Source: CBDAUN01 sp965214615 (GTDB taxonomy: Bacteria > Pseudomonadota > Gammaproteobacteria > Arenicellales > JAJDZL01). From it: a stretch of 64,000 nt of DNA. Shown here in pieces: positions 1 to 9,745 of this stretch. How positions within the stretch are numbered: position 1 is the first letter of the stretch; each line of letters opens with the position of its first letter. The notes below the pieces were generated by a model. The model had not been told where the DNA came from, did not search any database, and saw only the letters and a list, made by a program, of their open reading frames with translations. The position numbers were made by a program, and so were the translations under genes. The stretch is taken from NCBI GenBank assembly GCA_965214615.1, contig OZ243952.1, positions 2,604,001 to 2,668,000 on the forward strand, in the 5' to 3' direction.

Positions 1-3000
1 CAACTTTGGCGCGCGCACCGCTAAAACGCACGACCGGAGTCGAAGTGCCGGTGCCGGAAAGACTGACACCCGTGTTGAGACTTGCACCGGCCTTTCCCAG
101 CAAAAACCAGTCGGCAGTAGTCACGCCCGCACCGCCAATGTCGAGTGGCACGTCGACAATCTCGCTTGCAATCAGTTCTCGAACCAGTGTTACCGTGAAT
201 TCAATTTTCTGACCCTCGTCAATGGCACCTGAGCCTGTTCGCGCCAGACTCACTACTGTCGGATTAACGTCAATGATGGTGCCCATGCTGTTGAGAGTGA
301 TACCACCGCCTTCCAACGTTGCATTGTCTGCAGATAACAGCTGCACAGTTACAGTTTCATCCATGGATTCGTCACTGTTATCGTCTAAAACAGTGATACT
401 GATGTTTCGCGTCGTTTCACCCGCAGGAAAAATCAACGTACCGGCGGGCAATTCATCGTAGTCAACTCCCGATGTTGCCGTACCGCCTGAAATCTCAGCA
501 TAATCGACGCTCACATCCTTTTCGCTTTGCGGTGTCAGCGTTACCGTGAACTGTAATTTGTTGCCCTCGGTGGTACTCGGGGCGTCAATCGACAGCACCG
601 GCAAATCATCGTTGTCTTCAATTGGGAAGTCTACCAGGCCAGAACCTGTCACACCTCCATCGAGGTTCATCGCCAAACTTGCATCAATGGCACCCAGTCC
701 AACTATCACCGATTCCAGGTCCGTCTCATCAACGGCATCGTCGATGCTCTTGACGGTCAGCACTGCGCGCCGCGAAGCATTGGCCGCACCGGAAAATGAG
801 ACGGTCGGCGGTTCATTGACAAGGTCAGTGCTATCAAGATTGGTGTATGAAACACCGCTCAGCGCGACTCCCGACAGTGTGTAATCGCTGCCTAGGCTGG
901 CATCTCCCCAAACAACAAGCGGTACAGAAAGTTTCTCATCGCCTGTAAGCGCACGGTTCAAATCGATTATGAGAGTCGTTTCACCGTCTTCGGCGATTGC
1001 GCTTTCAGCCGCAGATGAAAGCCTCACTCGAGTTGCATCATTGTCCGCAATCTCAATACTGTGACTAGATGCGGTGTCAAGTCGGGCACCGGCAGTCGCA
1101 ATGAGGTCTACGGTAAACGCTTCTGTCATCTCATCGGCAGCATCATCGCGGAGTGTCACAGTCAGTTCCTTGCTCGTGTCGTCCTTGCCGAATACGAGAT
1201 CTGTACTCTTGATCACAGTGTAGTCACTGCCGCCGGTCGCAGTTGCGTCGAAGGTGGCATAGCTTAATGACGCATCAAGCAGTGTGGTACCGGTTTTCTC
1301 GACAGTAAGTGTCACTGTGCCATCACCTTCGTTCGCAGCGGTAGAGGGTGTCGAAAAACCAAATCTCGGCAAATCTTGTTCATCGGTGATGGTGCCAATT
1401 GCAGTATTCGCACTGAGATTCAAGCTGAAGTGATTCGTACTGTCGAGCGTCAGCGTAAAATAATGATCACTCTCGTAGGTTTGATCATCTGTCGTTGCGA
1501 TGCTTACGGTACCGCTTCGCTGACCTTGGGCGATCGTGAGCGTCTCGCTGCTTGCCGAAGTGTAGTCCGCAGTGGTCGCCACCTGATGGGACGCGTCACT
1601 TTGCTCCCCGCGTCCGTTCGATGTCGAATAATCGATGCCCACACCCCCGCTTGGTGCCGCCTGCGGAAGCGTCACAGCAAACTCCACCGCATTGCCCTCT
1701 GCCGCCTGTGCGCCGGTTACGCTGATCATGTTTTCATCGTCAATAATCGGCACAGCAACAGAACCGGTTGTGGTGAGTCCACCGGAAAGTCCAGATGAGA
1801 AAGGAGCACGAACACCAGTCCCGTAGTCGACACTTAACGTGCGAGCCGTCTGGTCGCTGTTGTCAACACCAGTAAACCTCAATATCGCACCCCTGGCACC
1901 GACACCAGAAAATATCACCGCAGGATTCTGCGTGTTGTGAGGTGACAAAGCGCTGAGCGAAATAGAATCACTGTCATCGGTCAGAGCGTAAGTGTAGTGC
2001 GTGCCCACTGTTGCACCGGTCACCACAAGCGGAACTGTCACACTTTCACCTGCTGCCAATTGTCTTCCAAGCGTTACGGCAACATCCACAGTACCGCCGT
2101 CCTCAGAAATACCAGCCGAACCTTCCCGAGCGAGCATCACTGTCGTAGAATCGTCGTCTTCTACCTCAACCGTCGCTGAAGCCACAGCGCCCACTCTATA
2201 TCTGTTACCAGGTTTTATGCTCGCGACAATCCTACCGGTGGGCTCGTCTACTGTGTCTGCAGTAGTGACAGTCAGTGTTGCCGTACTTGCATGGCCCGTT
2301 GATGCCGGTACACTCACCGACTGTGAACCAATTTGTTTGCTGGCAGCGCCAGTGATAACCTCACTTATCGCTACGTTCACGTCAATGCCTGCCGCAGGCG
2401 CCGGGACTGCGGTCACAATGAAGGTGGCGTCTGTCCCCTCCGTAACTGGTGAATCACCAGGAGCGATGGTGACGTTTGGGTTGGCCGTGCTGTCATTGTC
2501 CACAATACGTACATACCAGTAAGCATCTGCGCCAGCAGAGTTTCTGCCTTTGCTCACGTCAGGCAGAGTTGACAAATCGATAGCAGCCTTGGAAGGATCA
2601 AGGGAATTGAGCGCAAAGTAAAAGACCTCGGTCAACTCCACGTCACTATCGTCACTCGTCGTGTAAAGCAAAGATTTGTATGTCTCACCGGGGGCGAATG
2701 TCAAACTGATTGAGGATTGAGAAAAATCGGTGGAGAAATCTTCACCCAGCTTTGCTTTTCCCGTGTCCTCTGGACACCGGGGAGCCAATGCATCCGAGCA
2801 TACGAGACTCCTGACAAAAAATTGAACAGGATCGCTCACCGGATGACTTAAAACGAGTTCAATTACCCCTTTTTCACCTTCGGTGACGGCTGGAACCTTA
2901 ACCTTTAGCGTCGGCGCGGACGAAGTGGCGGTGGTGTCGTTCACCTTGATTTCGAAACTGTTCATCGCAGCGCTCGCGTGCGGGTCGGCTCCGCCCCCAA

Positions 3001-6000
3001 CATTGGTGCCAAGCACCTGTGCATCAAACGCCAAGTTCGAACCGAGCGAAACCTCCAAGGTTTCAGCACCCGCACCATCACCTTCTGCGAGATTGTCAGC
3101 TGGCACCCCTAGCACCAGGGTGGCAGTCTTGGTACCCTCACCTCTGAGACGCACCATCGGCGTCGAAGTGTTTATGCCCGAGAGACGAACACCGGAATTC
3201 AGACCTGTACCAGGCTTGTCAGAAAGACCCCAATCGTCGGTGGTTATTCCCATACCGCCAATAAGCAGCGGAACATCAATAATCTCACCGCCAACCAAAG
3301 CTCGAGACAAATCTATAGTAAACTCGACAGACTGTCCTTCGTCGACAGCACCTGATCCTACACGATTGAGGCTTACCACCGTGGGATCCTCGTCGTTAAC
3401 GGCGACCGAAGCCGAGGACGACGTACCCACTATATAGCCGGCGCCTGCATCTAGAGTCGCAACAATATCGGGAGTGGCGCCAGTGGAGTAGTCTGTGCCA
3501 TCGATGGTAGGGACGGTAAATGTCGCTGTTGTCGAACCCGCTAAAATAGACGACTGCCTCGAACGGGTCCCACCGCGGAGGGCATCGCTCGCCGTAAGAT
3601 CCACAGTGAAGCTCGCAGTCGGCGCTGGCGTCGCGGTCACGGTGAAGGTCGCGGGCAATCCTTCTGCAACCGCAGAGTCGTTTGAAGCGATCGTAACGAT
3701 AGGATTCGCTGAATTGTCGTTATCTTGTATGTAAACATTCCATAGAGGCCTTTGAGGCTGAATAAAGGTGTTGAAACTGTCAGGCGGCGTAGCGGAATCA
3801 ATGGTGAATGGGCCAGCAAGTTCGAACACGAAAACCTCTGTCGGTTCGCTTACATTGTCGTCGGTGATCGTGAACGGGACAGTCTTGGTCGTAACGCCTC
3901 GATTGAACACAAGCGTTCGATCTTGGAGGGAAAACGAATAGTCGTTGGACGAAGCAGTAGTGGTACCGGAAATATCAACAACCGCAACAAGTCCTACCAA
4001 CTGCTCTTCCGGAGGGTGACTCAGAGTAAATTTGAGGGTGCCGCTGTCACCTTCGGTAAATGTCGGGTATTCTACCTTGAGTGTCGGCACGCCAACTGCT
4101 GCAACATCGTTTACCTTGACTTCAAAGCGGTGCATTGCGGGATTTGGATGCGGATTCGCACCACCACCGACATTGGTGCCCAGCGTGTTCGAGCCAAACG
4201 CCTCGCTAGAACCGAGCGCGAGCGCAAAAGTCTCAAAGTTCGACCCATTACCCTCCGCAGTGTAGTCACGTTTTGCTGTGAGTATCAGTGTCGCGGACTT
4301 GGCACCCGCTCCGGTGAAAATTACCACTGGAGTTGAACTTAGAAGACGCGATAAACTGACGCCTTTATTGAGTTTGGCATCAGAGTGTTTAGAAAGATTC
4401 CAATCGGCAGGCACTACCCCCGCGCCGCCGATCTCCAGCGGTACATGGACAATCTCACCAGCCTTCAGTGCTCGACCCAGCGTTACCTTGAATTCAACCG
4501 CCTCACCCTCGTCAATGGGACCAAAACCTGTCCGTGCGAGACTGACGACCGTAGGGTCACCGTCTTCAATCTCAACTGACGCGGAAATCGATTTTGCAAT
4601 CGTGTAGCCGGTTCCCGAATCCACGGTCGCGACGATGGTGCCGACGGTACCAGTGGGGTCGTCTACTCCGTCAGACGTACGGACGCTGAATGTCGCTGTA
4701 TTCGCTGCCGCCGGAAACAACACCTGCTTCGATCCGATCTCTGCGCTCGGCGCTCCATTGCCGGTCCCACTGACCATCATATTTACGTTAAAACTGTCTG
4801 CTGGAGTTGGCGTCGCAGTCAACGTAAAGGTCGCAGGGGATCCCTCTGTTACTGACGATGTGCCAGGAGCTATGGTGATATTTGGGTTTTTCGGGTTATC
4901 GTTGTCCAAAATACGGACATACCAGTAAGCTTCTACATCACCGGACCCGCCGCCACTTGTTGACAAAAAGCCGTAAGGCGGTGTTTTTGGATCTATTGTG
5001 GCTTCACTGGGGTGGAGACCCTGCAAACCGATCAAAAAAACTTCAGTGGACTCAACCGTGCTGTCATCGGTCGTCGTGAACGCAAACGTCTTGCTCGTTT
5101 CACCCGGGGCAAACGTATAACTGGTTGTGGTTACTGGAAAAGATGCCGACTTGTAGTCCGCAGACCATGTAGCTTCATCGACACCTGGCGGGCAGACAGA
5201 CGATGAGATTTGACTGCAACCAGCCCCGACAAAAAAGAGTCTGATATCGATACTTTGGCTTACTGGTCGGCTTAAAGTGAACTTGATTGTACCGCTGTCA
5301 CCCTCAACAACAGTTGGAGCCTCGACTTTGAGCGTCGGAACAGGCAATACGAAGTCATTGACCTGTAACTCGAAGCTGTGCATTGCAGCATCCGTGTTGC
5401 GCCTGGCACCACCGCCGACATTGGTAAGGCGAGAATTCGCGTCGAATGCCGTGTCTGAACCAAGGATAAGCGTGAATGTTTCGCCACCCGCGTCGCCGCC
5501 TTCTGCAACATAGTCAATGTTCGTCTGCAGCAAAAGGGTTGCAGTTCTGGCTCCAGAATCTCTAAAACGCACCACCTTCGTTCTTTCAAAAACAGAAACT
5601 TCGGGCAAAGTGACTCCCGAGTTGATACTCGAACCAGACTTCTTGGAAACAGACCAATCGCGCGACCAATTACTACCGCCGCCATTGATGCGCAACGGCA
5701 CATCAATAATCTCACCTGCGACCAACTCTCGAGACAGTGTCACTGTAAACTCAGCCGTCTCACCTTCGGTGACAGCGCCCGAACCCACGCGTGCGAGGCT
5801 CACCACTGTGGGATCATCGTCGGTGATCTCAACCGTAGCCGAGGACGATGTACCCACTGTATAACCGGTTCCTGAATTCAAGGTCGCAACGACAGTACCA
5901 CTGCTCCCTTTAGGCTTATCCACATCGTCTTGCACTGTCCCGATGGTAAATGTCGCCGAACCCGCATTGTTCCCTGATGCTGGAATGGTCACTTGTCTCA

Positions 6001-6220
6001 AGATAGACTGATTGGTACCCTGGCTGCCTTCCCCAACGTTCACTTTGAGGTTTGATGTCGGCACTGGTGTAGCAGTCACCGTGAAGGACGCTGAAGCCCC
6101 CTCTGATACCGATGCGGAATCGGCGGCAATGGTAACTGTCGACGAAGCCGACGCATTTGATGTATTTGCGAGTACTGCGAGAAGTACCGCCAATACCACA
6201 AATTGCAGGAATTTATGCAT
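1..6220 (-). CDS. Giant exported Calx-beta repeat protein (C-terminus outside window)
   Basis: The minus strand is open from an ATG at 6220 to the window edge, about 2,073 codons with no stop, so the C-terminus is missing. The first ~25 residues (MHKFLQFVVLAVLLAVLA, then a short NASA stretch) form a Sec signal peptide. The rest is built of Calx-beta-like beta-sandwich units, seen as a repeated V(T/S)EG start, a middle VTLSR or VTATP strand and an IxDxDP or DDD end. Three long composite repeats come first, followed by five or six single units and the start of another composite unit. Acidic DDD and DND motifs suggest calcium binding, as in the Calx-beta family. Proteins of this build are surface or secreted adhesin-like proteins, and some end in an outer-membrane barrel. 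A specific function cannot be read. No clear Shine-Dalgarno sequence precedes the start, where a C-rich tract lies instead. Confidence 0.85.
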   Translation of the reverse strand, partial: MHKFLQFVVLAVLLAVLANTSNASASSTVTIAADSASVSEGASASFTVTATPVPTSNLKVNVGEGSQGTNQSILRQVTIPASGNNAGSATFTIGTVQDDVDKPKGSSGTVVATLNSGTGYTVGTSSSATVEITDDDPTVVSLARVGSGAVTEGETAEFTVTLSRELVAGEIIDVPLRINGGGSNWSRDWSVSKKSGSSINSGVTLPEVSVFERTKVVRFRDSGARTATLLLQTNIDYVAEGGDAGGETFTLILGSDTAFDANSRLTNVGGGARRNTDAAMHSFELQVNDFVLPVPTLKVEAPTVVEGDSGTIKFTLSRPVSQSIDIRLFFVGAGCSQISSSVCPPGVDEATWSADYKSASFPVTTTSYTFAPGETSKTFAFTTTDDSTVESTEVFLIGLQGLHPSEATIDPKTPPYGFLSTSGGGSGDVEAYWYVRILDNDNPKNPNITIAPGTSSVTEGSPATFTLTATPTPADSFNVNMMVSGTGNGAPSAEIGSKQVLFPAAANTATFSVRTSDGVDDPTGTVGTIVATVDSGTGYTIAKSISASVEIEDGDPTVVSLARTGFGPIDEGEAVEFKVTLGRALKAGEIVHVPLEIGGAGVVPADWNLSKHSDAKLNKGVSLSRLLSSTPVVIFTGAGAKSATLILTAKRDYTAEGNGSNFETFALALGSSEAFGSNTLGTNVGGGANPHPNPAMHRFEVKVNDVAAVGVPTLKVEYPTFTEGDSGTLKFTLSHPPEEQLVGLVAVVDISGTTTASSNDYSFSLQDRTLVFNRGVTTKTVPFTITDDNVSEPTEVFVFELAGPFTIDSATPPDSFNTFIQPQRPLWNVYIQDNDNSANPIVTIASNDSAVAEGLPATFTVTATPAPTASFTVDLTASDALRGGTRSRQSSILAGSTTATFTVPTIDGTDYSTGATPDIVATLDAGAGYIVGTSSSASVAVNDEDPTVVSLNRVGSGAVDEGQSVEFTIDLSRALVGGEIIDVPLLIGGMGITTDDWGLSDKPGTGLNSGVRLSGINTSTPMVRLRGEGTKTATLVLGVPADNLAEGDGAGAETLEVSLGSNLAFDAQVLGTNVGGGADPHASAAMNSFEIKVNDTTATSSAPTLKVKVPAVTEGEKGVIELVLSHPVSDPVQFFVRSLVCSDALAPRCPEDTGKAKLGEDFSTDFSQSSISLTFAPGETYKSLLYTTSDDSDVELTEVFYFALNSLDPSKAAIDLSTLPDVSKGRNSAGADAYWYVRIVDNDSTANPNVTIAPGDSPVTEGTDATFIVTAVPAPAAGIDVNVAISEVITGAASKQIGSQSVSVPASTGHASTATLTVTTADTVDEPTGRIVASIKPGNRYRVGAVASATVEVEDDDSTTVMLAREGSAGISEDGGTVDVAVTLGRQLAAGESVTVPLVVTGATVGTHYTYALTDDSDSISLSALSPHNTQNPAVIFSGVGARGAILRFTGVDNSDQTARTLSVDYGTGVRAPFSSGLSGGLTTTGSVAVPIIDDENMISVTGAQAAEGNAVEFAVTLPQAAPSGGVGIDYSTSNGRGEQSDASHQVATTADYTSASSETLTIAQGQRSGTVSIATTDDQTYESDHYFTLTLDSTNHFSLNLSANTAIGTITDEQDLPRFGFSTPSTAANEGDGTVTLTVEKTGTTLLDASLSYATFDATATGGSDYTVIKSTDLVFGKDDTSKELTVTLRDDAADEMTEAFTVDLIATAGARLDTASSHSIEIADNDATRVRLSSAAESAIAEDGETTLIIDLNRALTGDEKLSVPLVVWGDASLGSDYTLSGVALSGVSYTNLDSTDLVNEPPTVSFSGAANASRRAVLTVKSIDDAVDETDLESVIVGLGAIDASLAMNLDGGVTGSGLVDFPIEDNDDLPVLSIDAPSTTEGNKLQFTVTLTPQSEKDVSVDYAEISGGTATSGVDYDELPAGTLIFPAGETTRNISITVLDDNSDESMDETVTVQLLSADNATLEGGGITLNSMGTIIDVNPTVVSLARTGSGAIDEGQKIEFTVTLVRELIASEIVDVPLDIGGAGVTTADWFLLGKAGASLNTGVSLSGTGTSTPVVRFSGARAKV
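2485..6139 (-). repeat. Three tandem ~1.2-kb composite repeats inside the Calx-beta gene
   Basis: Each block starts with a VTIA-x-x-x-SxVxEG unit (near 6139, 4882 and 3703; a fourth start lies near 2482). It continues with a unit carrying PTVVSLAR-x-GxGAxxEG, then a unit carrying PTLKV-x-xPT-x-xEGDSG, and ends in YWYVRI-x-DND or a close variant. Block lengths are about 1,255, 1,180 and 1,220 bases. The blocks differ at many positions, so they are old duplications rather than recent copies, yet they are similar enough to recombine. Confidence 0.8.
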
Positions 6221-6238
6221 GCCCCAATTTGCGGGGGA

Positions 6239-6248
6239 GGGGGGGGGG
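6239..6248 (-). promoter_or_regulatory. Ten-base G:C homopolymer in the leader of the Calx-beta gene
   Basis: On the mRNA strand this is a run of ten C, 18 bases before the ATG, followed by one T and five more C. GGGG sits just upstream of the start codon and could pair with the C-rich run. There is no Shine-Dalgarno sequence where one would be expected. Homopolymers of this length slip during replication, and in other bacteria such tracts before surface-protein genes give phase-variable expression. That role here is inference. Confidence 0.45.
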
Positions 6249-6883
6249 TGACGAGGAAGGAGTAAAACGCCCCACATTCATAACGATTTGGACGATCAGT
6301 CCGACGACATCGTTCAAAGCGCGCAGGTTTGGCCAATACCGCCTTTCAGAACGAAGAAACTCAATGCCGGTGATTGATCCGTTATGATCTGTATTATCCG
6401 CCTGTGCGTTGAGATTGCGATTCGTAAATGCACAATTGCATCCTGCCTCAATGCTGATCCCAAATACTCTGGCCTGTGCTTTTGTGCTGATCGTAACCAT
6501 CACTGGATTCTTCACCGAGAGTCTTTTGACTCTCCAACTTAAGGTAGTACGAAAGCAATCGACTTACCGATTGCGAAATATAGTAATTATGTTGAAATAT
6601 TGTTGAGCAATCTTATTAAAGTGACAAAATCACCCCACACCCCAATTGACGGGATTAGTTAAACCTGAGTTTGGCCATTTGTCGTAAAAACGTTGCCGGG
6701 CGGACAAGCCACTCCGTAAAGATTAGCTACCTCTATGGCGTATTCTGACAATGGCGATATGACGCGAACATTTTATAGCGGGCGGGGAGAATTGCCAACC
6801 GCTTTTCATGAAATATTTATTACCTTTCCATATTCAAAAATCGACTCACGCAAGCATGATTATGCGCAACGGCACCTTACAAA
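6249..6883. other. Intergenic region, no convincing gene
   Basis: This is the leader region between the divergent Calx-beta gene and the Rpn-like gene. Short open frames occur on both strands, but none has a recognisable product, a good ribosome binding site or protein-like repeats. The stretch at 6530-6650 is AT-rich and may hold promoters for either neighbour. I could not fix a promoter with confidence. Confidence 0.5.
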
Positions 6884-6894
6884 AAGGAGATTCC

Positions 6895-7609
6895 ATGAAA
6901 TTTGACTTCGCAATCAAGCACGTATTCAACACCGACCCAAGAGCAGTCGCTTCGTATCTGCGATACGTCGTTTCGCCTGAGCTTCTCGCCGCTCTCGAAC
7001 TGCCCACCTTGCGTCGCGTACCGTCGGACTGGGTGAGCACGAATCTGGTGCAGCGCTTCGGCCTGGGTGGTCGACTACCGGGGCGACAGTCACACGCTGG
7101 TGGTGTTCTTTCATTTCGAGTTCCAGTCCCGGATCGATCCGGGCATGCCGTTTCAGATGCTCACTTACGCGGGACTGCAGTATGAGGCGCTGTGGAAGGT
7201 GCGCGGCAAGACCGATTTCGGCAAAGGCCTGATGCCGACCGTGATTGAGACGATGTTAGAACCTGGCAGCGAGGAGATTGCAAGGTATCGGCCAAGTCAC
7301 CGCTACGTCGTCGTTGAAGAGGTCGAACTGCTCAAGCGCGGCGAGGCGCACCCGGGCGATTTTGCCGGAGCGCTCATGTTGCTGCGCCATCACGATGAAG
7401 CTGATGAGAAGTTGATCGAAGCGGTGCAATTCATCCAGGAGAATGCGGACGAAGAGTCTGAGGCATATCAGGAATTGGCGAACGAGACGGCGAAGCGGAT
7501 AATTGACTCCAACCGGGAGGTCAGATCAATGAAACAATTGAAACAGGATGTGCATGACATGCGGAGCAATGTACCAATCCACAGTACAGGAGAAATGCGG
7601 GTTAGGTGA
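6895..7609 (+). pseudogene. Frameshifted Rpn/PD-(D/E)XK nuclease-family gene
   Basis: A good ribosome binding site (aaggaga, 6884-6890) precedes the ATG at 6895. The product starts MKFDFAIKHVFNTDP and continues to about residue 57 (LVQRFGLG). The family sequence then carries on in the next frame from about 7067 (VVDYRGDSHTLVVFF, then FEFQSRIDP, then MLTYAGLQYEALW). One frame shift near 7055-7066 therefore splits the gene. Rpn (YhgA-like) proteins are recombination-promoting nucleases with an N-terminal PD-(D/E)XK domain, and FEFQS is the expected catalytic strand. The C-terminal end is also short and lacks the usual HTH-like tail. Either a pseudogene, a programmed shift or a sequencing error would explain it. 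Confidence 0.75.
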
Positions 7610-7642
7610 ATTGGGGGAAGACCCTGACTTGTATCTGTTGCG

Positions 7643-7927
7643 TTATAGAGCGATTTGCTCAAGAGGCTGGATACCGCCAATGTTGACACTTGTAGCCGCT
7701 ACGTCATAGGTATTTTGCAAATTGAGCCAAAACTGTGGCGTTGATCCGAAAAAACGAGACAGACGCACTGCGGTGTCGACGGTGATCGGCGAAGTCTCCT
7801 TAACTATTCGCTCAATTCTACTACGCGGCACTCCTATTCGTTTGGCAAGATCGCCTGCGCTCATCTCTAGCGGCATAAGAAATTCACACTTCAATATTTC
7901 TCCTGGATGACTAGTTTGTTTCAACAC
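7643..7927 (-). CDS. higA: HigA-family antitoxin, orphaned
   Basis: The product (94 residues from a GTG at 7927) has the HigA/XRE signature: SHPGEILKCEFL, then the helix-turn-helix MSAGDLAKRIGVPRSRI, then VRLSRFFGSTPQFWLNLQ. It would normally bind its own promoter and neutralise the HigB mRNA-cleaving toxin. GTG 7927 was chosen because GAGG lies 8 bases upstream. A TTG at 7957 in the same frame is the longer alternative but has no ribosome binding site. Its toxin partner immediately upstream survives only as a C-terminal stub, so the antitoxin is now an orphan. Confidence 0.8.
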   Translation of the reverse strand: MLKQTSHPGEILKCEFLMPLEMSAGDLAKRIGVPRSRIERIVKETSPITVDTAVRLSRFFGSTPQFWLNLQNTYDVAATSVNIGGIQPLEQIAL

Positions 7928-7943
7928 AACCAGAACCTCGTCC

Positions 7944-8030
7944 TCAGTGGTAATCAATTATTTCAACGTCTTCTGGACCTTGATCTGTCCAAACGAAACA
8001 AATTCTCCACTGATCATTGATGCGAATGAA
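7944..8030 (-). pseudogene. C-terminal remnant of a HigB toxin gene
   Basis: Reading from the end of the tRNA toward higA gives FIRINDQWRICFVW, then PEDVEIIDYH and a TGA at 7944-7946. This is the characteristic HigB/RelE-like C-terminus (INDQ-W/Y-RICF ... DVEIxDYH). The reading frame runs back into the CCA end of the tRNA-Ala gene, and nothing HigB-like continues through it. About two thirds of the toxin gene is missing. It lies in the usual toxin-then-antitoxin order before higA, which suggests a broken higBA module. Confidence 0.75.
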
Positions 8031-8106
<76 letters not shown>

Positions 8107-8273
8107 AAATCGCTGCGCGTGACCGATGCCTGCGGCATCGGCGGCTATTGTACTAAGCCTGCGAAAACCTGCGGATATTTTTCGCAGCGCCATTATAAGT
8201 CAGTTTCAAATTCCTGTTCCCAACCAGATTCCGCCCTCCACAACACGACTCGGCCGGACCGCTGAATGCAATG

Positions 8274-9689
8274 TCAATCGCCCGCTTTGTCCGCAATCCA
8301 CTCAATTGCACAATCAAGCCGCCGCTTCGACACGTCCGCTCCAATCAGCTTGATTGTCACATCGATCCCCGGGGAAACAGTCCCTCCCGTCAAAGCGACC
8401 CGCGCAGGCTGGGCGATCGCGCCGAATTTCACCCCGTTGCTTTCGACAATTTCGCTCAAGACCGCATGAATGCCGTCCTTGCCCCACTCATCGATCCGGT
8501 CAAGACTGTCGCGCAACTGTGTCAATAGCGAAGCGGCTTCGGCGGTCAGATGCTTGCGCGCCGCAGACTCGTCGTATTCGCCGATGTCCTGAAAAAAATA
8601 CCGGCTCTGGTCGACCAGTTCGCCGATTGTCTTGGAACGCGTCTTTTGAACTTCGACAACCTCGGCCAAATCCGGACCCGAAGATTCCGTATCGATTCCC
8701 CGGGAGGCGAACGCCGCCTGTGCCGCTCCGGCAAGCCGATCCGCATCCGCAGACATGATGTGCTGATGGTTGATCCACTCGAGCTTTTTCTCATCAAGCG
8801 ACGCAGGCGATCGGTGTATGCGGCCCGCATCGAACAACTCGATCAACTCATCGACACTGAATATTTCCTTATCGCCATGAGACCAGCCCAGGCGGGCCAA
8901 GTAATTCAGCATCGCTTCGGGCAAATATCCCCGGTCGCGATATTCCAGCACACTGGGCGGATTGTCCCGCTTGGAAATCTTCTTGCCCTGAGACGATAGA
9001 ATCATCGGAACATGCCCGAAGCGCGGGGACTGCGCACCGAATGCCCGATACAGGTTGATCTGACGAGGCGTATTGTTCAAATGATCATCGCCGCGCAGCA
9101 CATGGGTGATACCCATGCCCAACTCGTCAACTACAACCGAAAAGTTGTACGTCGGCGATCCGTCGGAGCGGATGATGATCAAGTCATCCAATTCGCTGTT
9201 GCTATAGGTGACGCTGCCTTGCACAAGGTCGTCAACCACCACATCGCCTTGCAGCGGATTCTTGAATCTGATCACCGTGCTCCCATCTTCGGCCGGCTGA
9301 ATTCCGCGGTCCCGGCAACGGCGGTCGTATCTTGGCTTCGCACCTTGGCGCTCCATTGTCTTTCTCAGCTCGTCCAGTCGCTCCCGGGTACATTCGCAAT
9401 AGTAGGCGTCGCCCTGCTCGACAAGCTTGCGCGCCTCAAGCCGGTATGCCGCCCCGCGCTCGGACTGGAACATCGGCGGCTCATCCGGCACCATCCCGAG
9501 CCAGTCAAGGGTTTCAAGGATTAGCGAAGTGAACTCATCGGACGAGCGCACACGATCGGTATCCTCGATTCGAAGCAGGAATTTTCCGCCCTGCTTGCGT
9601 GCGAACAGCCAGGAAAAAAGCGCGGTGCGCACCGATCCGATATGGATCACGCCAGTCGGGCTCGGAGCGAATCGGGTCACAACAGACAT
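8274..9689 (-). CDS. gltX: Glutamyl-tRNA synthetase
   Basis: This class I aminoacyl-tRNA synthetase charges tRNA-Glu with glutamate in the cytoplasm. It has 471 residues, the normal bacterial length. FAPSPTG (7-13) is followed by the HIGH-type motif HIGS (16-19), and KISKR (237-241) is the KMSKS loop. C98, C100, Y121 and C125 match the zinc site of the bacterial enzyme. LRGDDHLNNTPRQ (198-210) is a conserved substrate-binding segment. It follows gshB on the same strand with a 56-base gap and is probably co-transcribed. The ATG at 9689 agrees with the family N-terminus. Confidence 0.97.
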   Translation of the reverse strand: MSVVTRFAPSPTGVIHIGSVRTALFSWLFARKQGGKFLLRIEDTDRVRSSDEFTSLILETLDWLGMVPDEPPMFQSERGAAYRLEARKLVEQGDAYYCECTRERLDELRKTMERQGAKPRYDRRCRDRGIQPAEDGSTVIRFKNPLQGDVVVDDLVQGSVTYSNSELDDLIIIRSDGSPTYNFSVVVDELGMGITHVLRGDDHLNNTPRQINLYRAFGAQSPRFGHVPMILSSQGKKISKRDNPPSVLEYRDRGYLPEAMLNYLARLGWSHGDKEIFSVDELIELFDAGRIHRSPASLDEKKLEWINHQHIMSADADRLAGAAQAAFASRGIDTESSGPDLAEVVEVQKTRSKTIGELVDQSRYFFQDIGEYDESAARKHLTAEAASLLTQLRDSLDRIDEWGKDGIHAVLSEIVESNGVKFGAIAQPARVALTGGTVSPGIDVTIKLIGADVSKRRLDCAIEWIADKAGD

Positions 9690-9745
9690 TGCGGCAACTT
9701 AAGGAATTGGTGATAAGGGCTTATGAATACTTGCGAAAACGCAAT

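Noticed and set aside
1..6251. Many plus-strand open frames of 60-190 codons
   Set aside because: They are repeat-derived shadows of the Calx-beta gene, rich in S, T, P and V, and recur in the same position of each repeat block.
6213..6515. 100-codon minus-strand frame over the Calx-beta leader
   Set aside because: It overlaps the start of the giant gene and the homopolymer tract, and the residues show no family or start signals.
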